This document shows positions 1 through 5,277 of a stretch of DNA of 5,819 bases, piece after piece. Within the stretch, counting starts at the first letter, position 1; the number at the start of each line of letters is the position of its first letter. A model generated the notes under the pieces. That model was not told the DNA's origin and did no database searches. It saw only the letters and a list, made by a program, of their open reading frames with translations. The DNA comes from Verrucomicrobiota bacterium (lineage in GTDB: Bacteria > Verrucomicrobiota > Verrucomicrobiia > Verrucomicrobiales > DEV007): positions 1 to 5,819 of the forward strand of contig JAQCER010000264.1 in NCBI GenBank assembly GCA_027618625.1. Reading direction: 5' to 3'. The position numbers and the translations under genes were made by a program.

Positions 1-37
1 TTGCAAGTCGCAGTAGATCGCTCATGAATAATCCAGG

Positions 38-117
38 CTAGTCCTCGTGGAATTTCGAAACATCCAGCGTGATGGAACGATGGAAACTCCGTCTTGGAAT
101 AATAAAGTGTTCTGCAA
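38..117 (-). pseudogene. Remnant of the C-terminal domain of a second glycoside-hydrolase-like gene
   Basis: Bases 41-78 match bases 1246-1283, inside the intact glycoside-hydrolase-like gene, at 35 of 38 positions without gaps. Read on the minus strand in the matching frames, the fragment gives a diverged LLFQDGVSI followed by TLDVSKFHED; the intact gene has VFFTDGGSV and TLDVSKFDED. The two halves are in different frames because of an 8-base tandem duplication (71-86), and a TAG stop at 38-40 follows HED directly. No start codon or upstream part of such a gene is present, since cutA ends at 130. I infer a decayed or partially duplicated paralogue left downstream of cutA. It could continue beyond the left edge, but bases 1-37 gave no clear further match. 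Homology is well supported; the exact borders are approximate. Confidence 0.75.
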
Positions 118-129
118 CTGAAAAGCCCT

Positions 130-474
130 TCACTTCAGAGATCTCCGCTCATCCCCAGTAAGTGTCGATCCGTCCTTTACCCAACTGAGGTAGCTTTCCA
201 GTCCCGCTTCGATCGGCAGAGCGATGATTTCCGGGACTTCGTATGGGTGGAGTTCAAGCAGGCGCGCCTGGAGTTTTGGGAAGGCGTCGTCAGTTGTTTT
301 GATGAGCGCAGTAACCTCGTTCGCGCACTCGGTGTTTCCTTTCCACCGGTAGATGGAAGTCACACCAGGCAGCAGATTGACACATGCGGCGAGTTGCTCT
401 TCGACCAATGCGGTCGCTGCAGCCTTCGCTGTGTCATTGTCAGGAAAGTTGGATAGAACCAGAAGGCAGGCCAT
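130..474 (-). CDS. cutA: CutA1-family divalent ion tolerance protein
   Basis: This 114-residue protein is full length for the CutA family, small cytoplasmic trimers with a ferredoxin-like fold related to PII signalling proteins. Visible family signatures are the EEQLAACVN segment (residues 25-33), GVTSIYRWKG (37-46), the IKTT strand (58-61), ELHPYEVPEI (74-83) and a conserved late tryptophan (W99). The family was named for copper tolerance in Escherichia coli, but its biochemical role is unsettled, so metal tolerance should be read as a family label. The ATG at 474 lies 7 bases after the rdgB stop (TAA, 482-484), with only a weak Shine-Dalgarno-like sequence, so translation may depend on coupling to rdgB. 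It is the last intact gene of the cluster; just beyond it lies the glycoside-hydrolase remnant. Confidence 0.95.
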   Translation of the reverse strand: MACLLVLSNFPDNDTAKAAATALVEEQLAACVNLLPGVTSIYRWKGNTECANEVTALIKTTDDAFPKLQARLLELHPYEVPEIIALPIEAGLESYLSWVKDGSTLTGDERRSLK

Positions 475-481
475 CGGTAAC

Positions 482-1093
482 TTACGTGAGGATCAATCGT
501 TGTTTTGTGATCACTTGTCGCAGCGCTTCGACCGCGCGTGCCCGGTGGCTAAGCGAGTTTTTCACTTCGGCAGAAAGTTCGGCAAAAGTAGCGCAGTGAC
601 CTTCCGGAACGAAGAGTGGATCGTAGCCAAAGCCGCCGCCGCCTTTTCCTTCGTTGGTGATGATGCCCTCGACACTGCCATCGCAACTGGCAACAACCTC
701 GCCATTCCGCGCCAGCACCAGAACGCACCGGAAGCGGGCGCTGCGTTCCTTGCCGCGCGCACCCGTAGCGCCGAGTTCTGATAGCAGCTTTACCCGATTG
801 GTCGCATCGGTCGCATGCTCACCACTATAACGCGCAGAGTAGATCCCGGGCGCGCCATTCAGTGCGTCCACCTCCAGGCCTGAGTCATCGGCGAGCACCC
901 ATGAGTCCTTCGGTAGGGCATCGCAGGCAGCGAGTGCCTTAATCGTCGCATTGGCGACGAACGTGGTGCCCGTTTCGTCGGCGGGAGGAATGCCTGGAAA
1001 CTGCGTGAGGTCAGTGACCGATTTCGCGACATCGCTGAGCATGGCACGGATCTCATCCGTTTTGTGTGAGTTGTGAGTGGCGATGACTAACAT
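482..1093 (-). CDS. rdgB: RdgB/HAM1-family XTP/dITP diphosphatase
   Basis: This 203-residue cytoplasmic enzyme of the Ham1/RdgB family hydrolyses non-canonical purine nucleoside triphosphates (XTP, dITP, ITP) to the monophosphate and pyrophosphate, keeping deaminated purines out of DNA and RNA. Family motifs appear in order: LVIATHNSHKTDEI (residues 2-15) at the nucleotide-binding N terminus, ETGTTFVANATIKA (40-53), catalytic and metal-binding ADDSGLEVDAL (68-78), PGIYSARYSG (82-91), GFGYDPLFVP (154-163), TFAEL (169-173) and KNSLSHRARA (178-187). ATG 1093 is preferred: family members begin almost directly with this first strand, and GGAAAAG lies about 10 bases upstream. An upstream in-frame TTG at 1102 would add three residues, overlaps the preceding gene's stop and would leave no space for that site. 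The preceding stop is 5 bases away, suggesting co-transcription. Confidence 0.96.
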   Translation of the reverse strand: MLVIATHNSHKTDEIRAMLSDVAKSVTDLTQFPGIPPADETGTTFVANATIKALAACDALPKDSWVLADDSGLEVDALNGAPGIYSARYSGEHATDATNRVKLLSELGATGARGKERSARFRCVLVLARNGEVVASCDGSVEGIITNEGKGGGGFGYDPLFVPEGHCATFAELSAEVKNSLSHRARAVEALRQVITKQRLILT

Positions 1094-1098
1094 GAAGA

Positions 1099-2493
1099 TC
1101 AATCTTTTCCCTGCACAAGAGCGACCCAGTATCCTTTCCCGGGAGCAGTGAGTTCGAGTTGCGGATGCACTGGTTCAAGAGAAATGCTGCGCATGGGTTT
1201 CCACTCGCTGTCGAGAACCGGAAGCCAGCGGACTTCTACCGACTCGTCCTCGTCGAATTTCGAAACATCCAGGGTGACGGAACCTCCGTCGGTAAAGAAA
1301 ACCGCTGCTTCGGTGCCCGGATTTGCAAAGCAATAGGCTTCGTTGTCGTCCCGCTCGCCCAGTAGGTCATTGTGAGGTGCGCAGGCGACCAGATCCATGG
1401 CATCGGTCACCACTCGCATGCTTTGGATCACCGCCTGGGCCTTCAAGCTGAGCCCAAGCCCAGAATCTGGTCGGTGAAATCGCGCCGAAGCCATGCCGCC
1501 AAACACATTTCTGCAAAACCGCTCGATACCATCGCGATCGCTCCCGTATCGGCCACGGTCGGCACCGTAGATCTTTACATTGTTCAAAGGTCGGAAGGCA
1601 GCTGCAATTCGCGCACGTTGCTTTTGCGCGTTGTCCCAGTGTGCCTGCCCCTTCTGGTGGTTGTTCTGTGACACCTCGACGAAGCTGTAAATATTTTCGT
1701 GATCGAACGTCGCATTATGCATGGGGTTCGCCAGATCCCAGGGATCCCACATTTCCGTGGTCTCCACGTGAAAGCCTTGTTTCTGCGCTGCGGCGCGGAT
1801 GTGCCGTGACCAGGACCATCCCCATTCGGGAGTGACGGATGTCTCATTGTCCATGCAGTAGAGGACGTTGCCGTGAGGCAGCGAAATCGACAGCAGCTTG
1901 TCTACGAAGGCTTGTTGCCATGTCAGGACATTCTCCTGATTGCGCTCCCCGGGTACGGACCAGAAGAAATTGTTCTCCGTCTTAGTAGGATGAGAATCCA
2001 CTTTGGTCGGCAGCCCGGTTTCTTCTGCCGTGTAGTTGATGTTATTGTCAGGGTTGAACGGATTCCGTTCCCAGATATCGCGATAAAAATCAAAGGTAGC
2101 CCACACTTCGATCTGCACGATGATGTCACGCTTCTCCGTTTCATCAAGAAACTTGGAGAAGCGGTTCCAGTATTCGGAATTCCACTGGTTGAGGTCGAAC
2201 TTGTCACCCGTCTCGTTCTTTGCAAATGGCCATACGTTGCCTTCGTCGCGGCACGACATTGTATTGCGCACGTAGTTGCCGCCCGCCTTCTTCAGCAGAT
2301 CCAGCTGTTCGATAAGATCAGGAATCTGGAAGAGATTGTCCTCGACAGATCCTCCCAGCAGCAGGATGGGCTTGCCGCCGTACTCCCAGTATTGCGGGTA
2401 GCGATCTGACTTCTGGATGCGCTCCGCCGCGATCGTAGAAAATGGTGAGATTGCCGCCAGGGCTACGACGAAGGAAAGCAGGTGTTTCTTCAT
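1099..2493 (-). CDS. Secreted glycoside-hydrolase-like protein (clan GH-A-type barrel, family unassigned)
   Basis: The 464-residue product begins with a Sec signal peptide: basic MKKH, a hydrophobic stretch to about residue 20, and a likely cut after IAA at 23. The mature start, with KPILLLGGSVEDNLFQ (41-56) and the LLKKAGGNYVRNTMS segment (66-80), resembles the first strands of clan GH-A TIM barrels of the DUF4038/apiosidase-like type. CMDNETS (213-219) has the Asn-Glu pair (N216-E217) expected for the acid/base at the end of strand 4. GGMASARFHRP (332-342) also looks like a conserved barrel segment, and residues from about 380 fit a small beta-sandwich. The usual second catalytic glutamate is not obvious. 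It follows the oxidoreductase gene by 10 bases, fitting extracytoplasmic sugar release followed by oxidation inside. The substrate is unknown, and a non-hydrolytic relative is possible. Confidence 0.75.
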   Translation of the reverse strand: MKKHLLSFVVALAAISPFSTIAAERIQKSDRYPQYWEYGGKPILLLGGSVEDNLFQIPDLIEQLDLLKKAGGNYVRNTMSCRDEGNVWPFAKNETGDKFDLNQWNSEYWNRFSKFLDETEKRDIIVQIEVWATFDFYRDIWERNPFNPDNNINYTAEETGLPTKVDSHPTKTENNFFWSVPGERNQENVLTWQQAFVDKLLSISLPHGNVLYCMDNETSVTPEWGWSWSRHIRAAAQKQGFHVETTEMWDPWDLANPMHNATFDHENIYSFVEVSQNNHQKGQAHWDNAQKQRARIAAAFRPLNNVKIYGADRGRYGSDRDGIERFCRNVFGGMASARFHRPDSGLGLSLKAQAVIQSMRVVTDAMDLVACAPHNDLLGERDDNEAYCFANPGTEAAVFFTDGGSVTLDVSKFDEDESVEVRWLPVLDSEWKPMRSISLEPVHPQLELTAPGKGYWVALVQGKD

Positions 2494-2503
2494 GTTTGAG
2501 GGG

Positions 2504-3541
2504 TCATTCCCGGAGCTCGGCGATCGTTACCGTCCGATTCTCTTTTGCTGAAAGGTCGGCGGCAAAGATGACCTCAAAGCTGCGCATGGCATCGTCGAGG
2601 CTGGTGAGCTCCATTTCTCGGTCGTCTTCAAGCGCCGCAAAGAAGGCCTCGAACTGAGTCTGATACGGATGATCGGAGACGTCACCGGAATCGAGCATCT
2701 TCATCGACAGCTTGCTCCACGCAGCCTTGTCTGTTCCCAGCTTCGATGAGTGGAACTTGTCGTCGAGCAGGCTGCCTTCACTGCCCACCAGGTGCGTGTG
2801 AAAGTAGTAAGGCTGAAGGCAGTCAATGACCGATGCGACTTTGCCCACACGTCCGTCCTCAAAGCGAATGATACTGACGCTGGTCGTGGGATACTCGTAT
2901 TGCGCAAAGGTGGCATTGCGAGAGCCCGTAGCCGTGCTGGTGACAGACTCCACATCACCGGCCATGCAGAGCAGAAGGGCATCCATGGCATGGCAACCAG
3001 CCGAGAGCAGACTGCTGCCGCCATTTTCCTTCGTCGTGTTCCAGCGGAACTGACCGTACCACGGGCCTATGCCATGGTAGTAGTCGATCTCGCCGTAGTG
3101 AACGTCTCCCAGGAGTCCTTGATCGATCACTGCCTTGGTCGCGGTGAACTGGCTGGAGAAGCGGCACTCAAAACACACGCAGGCGTGGACGCCAGCGCTC
3201 TTTACGGCAGCGGCAATATCCTGACAATGTTCCAAAGACAGGGCCAGGGGCTTCTCAATGATCAGGTGCTTGCCCGCAGCAGCGGCGGCGACCGCGTGGT
3301 CGCGGTGTTGGTTGGGGTAGCTACAGATCGAGACCGCGTCAATGTCATCGCGCGCCAGCATCTCTGCCAGATTTGTGTAGGTGTCGATTTTGCCGCCGTG
3401 CTTGGCGCTCAATTCTGCGCTGTCAAGCGCTCGCGACGAGGTGACAGCCACCACTTGCGCACGCGAGGTTGCATTGATCGCTTCGATGTGCGCTCCGGCG
3501 ACCCATCCGTAACCGATGATTCCAATATTTAAAGATTTCAT
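2504..3541 (-). CDS. Gfo/Idh/MocA-family NAD(P)-dependent oxidoreductase
   Basis: The 345-residue product has the two-part layout of this family. Residues 1-120 form a Rossmann fold with the dinucleotide loop GIIGYGWVAGAH (7-18) and the family signature IIEKPLAL (94-101), whose K97 is the expected catalytic lysine. The C-terminal alpha/beta domain carries GGSSLLSAGCHAMD (174-187) with the expected active-site histidine H184; a serine (S180) sits where many members have aspartate. Members oxidise or reduce sugars, inositols or their derivatives; the substrate cannot be read from sequence. No signal peptide is seen, so it should be cytoplasmic. The frame stays open upstream to about 3733, but that part is translated 10-bp repeat and low-complexity sequence. 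ATG 3541 has AGGA 8 bases upstream and starts exactly at the fold. It is the first gene of the lower cluster. Confidence 0.93.
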   Translation of the reverse strand: MKSLNIGIIGYGWVAGAHIEAINATSRAQVVAVTSSRALDSAELSAKHGGKIDTYTNLAEMLARDDIDAVSICSYPNQHRDHAVAAAAAGKHLIIEKPLALSLEHCQDIAAAVKSAGVHACVCFECRFSSQFTATKAVIDQGLLGDVHYGEIDYYHGIGPWYGQFRWNTTKENGGSSLLSAGCHAMDALLLCMAGDVESVTSTATGSRNATFAQYEYPTTSVSIIRFEDGRVGKVASVIDCLQPYYFHTHLVGSEGSLLDDKFHSSKLGTDKAAWSKLSMKMLDSGDVSDHPYQTQFEAFFAALEDDREMELTSLDDAMRSFEVIFAADLSAKENRTVTIAELRE

Positions 3542-3543
3542 TT

Positions 3544-3567
3544 CTCCGATCCTAAGCAAGAGATCGG
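3544..3567 (-). promoter_or_regulatory. Ribosome binding site of the oxidoreductase gene inside a short inverted repeat
   Basis: On the minus strand AGGA (3550-3553) lies 8 bases before ATG 3541, with an overlapping GGAG (3544-3547) closer in; this is the best Shine-Dalgarno sequence in the window and supports that start. The same bases form one arm of a perfect 6-bp inverted repeat, CCGATC at 3546-3551 and GATCGG at 3562-3567, separated by 10 bases. In RNA this could fold into a hairpin masking the binding site; in DNA it could be an operator half-site pair. The ribosome binding site is well supported, while the regulatory role of the repeat is inference. Confidence 0.55.
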
Positions 3568-3660
3568 CACTTCGTAAATAATCGATTGCTGTCGATCGCG
3601 AATTCGACCGCTGAGCCAATATTGCCAAACGCACAGGCGCAAAGCCTTTGCCACCTCCGC

Positions 3661-3733
3661 CACGTTTTGCCACGTTTTGCCACGGTTTGCCACGGTTTGC
3701 CACGGTTTGCCACGGTTTGCCACGGTTTGCCAA
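3661..3733. repeat. 10-bp tandem repeat, seven units plus a 3-base partial
   Basis: Seven contiguous 10-base units run without gaps: two of CACGTTTTGC (3661-3680), then five identical CACGGTTTGC (3681-3730), followed by CCA. The minus-strand unit is GCAAACCGTG. As 10 is not a multiple of three, each frame cycles through the same ten residues (ANRGKPWQTV in one phase) and all three minus frames are open. This explains the false N-terminal extension of the oxidoreductase. The period is close to one turn of B-DNA, so each unit would face the same side of the helix. Confidence 0.97.
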
Positions 3734-3800
3734 TAGGCGTCCGGTTTCCCACCTGCAACTTTGCCTTGTCCGGTTCTATTTTCCTCCGAAGCAGGAAGCA

Positions 3801-3827
3801 GTCATAAGAGTCATAAGAGTCATAAGA
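3801..3827. repeat. 9-bp tandem repeat, three perfect units
   Basis: Three identical head-to-tail copies of GTCATAAGA (TCTTATGAC on the minus strand) lie about 30 bases beyond the DUF1501 stop codon, in its 3' untranslated region if transcription continues. The unit shares no obvious similarity with the neighbouring 10-bp array. A short inverted repeat (3781-3797) lies next to it. The sequence does not reveal a function. Confidence 0.95.
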
Positions 3828-3855
3828 TCAAAATCAGATTCCTGCGGGGCACTCA

Positions 3856-5268
3856 CTATAGGAGAATCTTCTTTACGACACTTGCGTGCTCGACTCCGGT
3901 GAGTTTCATGTCGAGTCCCTGGTAGGGGACAGTGAATTTGTCGTGCTGGATGCCGAGCTGGTGGAGCATGGTGGCGTGGAGGTCGCGGACGTGGACGATG
4001 TCTTCTATGGAGTGGTAGCCGAGTTCGTCGGTCGCTCCGTGGGAGGTGCCGCCTTTGATGCCGCCGCCCGCCATCCACATGGAAAAACCTTTGATGTGAT
4101 GGTCGCGTCCGGGTCCGCCTTTGCCCTGAAACATCGGGGTGCGTCCGAATTCACCACCCCAGATGACGAGTGTGTCGTCGAGCAGGCCGCGTTGCTTGAG
4201 ATCGGTGATGAGCGCCCATGTAGGTCGGTCTGTGAGGCCGCAGCAGATGTTCATGTATTTCTGCAAGTCTCCGTGGTGATCCCAGCCGCGATGGTAGAGG
4301 TGGATAAAACGGACGCCGCGCTCGGCGAGGCGCCGGGCGAGCAGGCAATTAGACGCGTACGAGCCATCGCCCGGCTGCGCTCCGTAGAGGTCGAGCACAT
4401 GTTGCGGTTCGTCGGAGATGTCTACGAGTTCCGGCACTGACGTCTGCATGCGGAATGCCATTTCGTAAGCTGCGATGCGGGTATCGATCTCTGGATTTGA
4501 GACGAGTACATTGCGCATGCGGTCCAGCTTGCCGATGGTTCTGACCAGGGCTACCTGTTGGGCATCGGATACGCCAGCAGGGCTGCGGACATAGTGCACC
4601 GGGTCGCCTGACGCATTGAACTCGACCCCCTGATAGCGACTGGGCAAAAAGCCTGACGCCCACTGACGCGAGGCGATCGGCTGCGGATTGCGTCCGCCGA
4701 CGCTGGTGAGAACAACGAAGCCCGGCAGATTTTCGGTCTCGGAGCCAAGCCCGTAGTTGACCCATGATCCCATCGACGGGCGACCGCTGATCACGGTACC
4801 GGTGTTCATGAATGTGTGTGCGGGATCGTGATTGATCTGTTCGGTCACCATCGAGCGGATGACGGCGATGTCGTCGGCAAGCTTCGCCGTGTGAGGCAAA
4901 AAATCGCTGATGACCTGACCACTTTGACCGTAATGCTGAAACTTTGTCAGGTGCCCCTGCACCTTGAGTTCCTGGCCCCGTAGTTGGGCGATCGGTTGGC
5001 CCTCGGTGAACGAAGTGGGCATCGGTTGCCCGTTCAGTTCATCGAGTTTTGGCTTATAGTCGAATGTCTCCAGGTGCGATGGGCCGCCCGCCATGCACAG
5101 GAAGATCACCCGCTTTGCCTTTGCGGTCAGATGTGGCGGTCCAGCCCCGGACGTTGATGCCCTGACATCACGACTGAGCAGGTTCATCAGTGCCGCAGAG
5201 CCAAGTCCCAAGCTGGTCCGGCCCAGGAACGTTCGGCGTTGCATGAGGCGTGCGATGGTAGTTTCCAT
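3856..5268 (-). CDS. DUF1501 domain-containing secreted protein with Tat signal
   Basis: This 470-residue protein belongs to DUF1501, which has an alkaline phosphatase/sulfatase-like fold but no established reaction. The N terminus has a twin-arginine motif, QRRTFLG (residues 10-16), followed by a hydrophobic, glycine-rich stretch to about 31, so export is likely. Family hallmarks follow: VIFLCMAGGPSHLETFD (54-70), DPAHTFMNTG (148-157), SGFLPSRYQGVEF (205-217), FIHLYHRGWDHHGD (321-334), WGGEFGRTP (370-378), GRDHH (387-391), then GGGIKGG and GATDELG near 401-417. The Asp/His-rich segments are plausible metal ligands by analogy with the fold. ATG 5268 is preferred to an in-frame TTG at 5277 that abuts the upstream stop; no good Shine-Dalgarno is visible for either. 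It follows the DUF1553 gene by 9 bases, as is usual for this pair, and the length is normal. Confidence 0.93.
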   Translation of the reverse strand: METTIARLMQRRTFLGRTSLGLGSAALMNLLSRDVRASTSGAGPPHLTAKAKRVIFLCMAGGPSHLETFDYKPKLDELNGQPMPTSFTEGQPIAQLRGQELKVQGHLTKFQHYGQSGQVISDFLPHTAKLADDIAVIRSMVTEQINHDPAHTFMNTGTVISGRPSMGSWVNYGLGSETENLPGFVVLTSVGGRNPQPIASRQWASGFLPSRYQGVEFNASGDPVHYVRSPAGVSDAQQVALVRTIGKLDRMRNVLVSNPEIDTRIAAYEMAFRMQTSVPELVDISDEPQHVLDLYGAQPGDGSYASNCLLARRLAERGVRFIHLYHRGWDHHGDLQKYMNICCGLTDRPTWALITDLKQRGLLDDTLVIWGGEFGRTPMFQGKGGPGRDHHIKGFSMWMAGGGIKGGTSHGATDELGYHSIEDIVHVRDLHATMLHQLGIQHDKFTVPYQGLDMKLTGVEHASVVKKILL

Positions 5269-5277
5269 TGAAAGCAA

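Larger units (their letters stand above)
3542..3855. other. Repeat-bearing intergenic spacer between the two gene clusters
   Basis: This 314-bp spacer separates the DUF1501 stop from the oxidoreductase start. From low to high coordinate it holds the ribosome binding site with its inverted repeat (3544-3567), about 90 bases with no clear feature, a 10-bp tandem repeat (3661-3733), the octamer GTCCGGTT twice in direct orientation (3739-3746 and 3768-3775), and a 9-bp tandem repeat (3801-3827). The promoter of the lower cluster should lie here, but no convincing -35/-10 pair was found. Minus-strand frames stay open through the 10-bp array, but they encode only repeat-derived sequence and are not believable genes. 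Confidence 0.8.

Noticed and set aside
1094..1102. TTG start for rdgB at 1102
   Set aside because: It overlaps the stop of the preceding gene and leaves no spacing for a ribosome binding site; ATG 1093 matches the family's usual N terminus.
1873..2409. Plus-strand open frame of 178 codons opposite the glycoside-hydrolase-like gene
   Set aside because: The opposite strand has a coherent secreted protein with signal peptide and catalytic motif; this frame shows no family features.
2750..3532. Plus-strand open frame of 260 codons opposite the oxidoreductase
   Set aside because: It is antisense to a well-supported conserved gene, shows no recognisable motif, and is typical of shadow frames in GC-rich coding sequence.
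3568..3660. Sigma-70-type promoter for the oxidoreductase operon
   Set aside because: Some AT-rich stretches and a TTGGCA-like hexamer occur on the minus strand, but no pair with a convincing -10 box at proper spacing was found.
3542..3733. A 409-residue version of the oxidoreductase starting near 3733
   Set aside because: The extra 64 residues are translated 10-bp repeat and low-complexity sequence, while ATG 3541 has a good ribosome binding site and begins directly at the Rossmann fold.
3661..3733. CRISPR array
   Set aside because: The units are 10 bases long and contiguous with no spacers, and no cas genes are present.
3781..3797. Terminator hairpin TTCCT-loop-AGGAA downstream of the DUF1501 gene
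   Set aside because: The stem is only 5 bp and mostly A/T, and no T-run follows on the minus strand.
3886..4440. Plus-strand open frame of 184 codons opposite the DUF1501 gene
   Set aside because: It overlaps the most conserved DUF1501 motifs in antisense and has no recognisable domain.
5269..5277. TTG start for the DUF1501 gene at 5277
   Set aside because: It adds only three unconserved residues directly after the upstream stop; the ATG at 5268 is simpler, although neither has a strong ribosome binding site.
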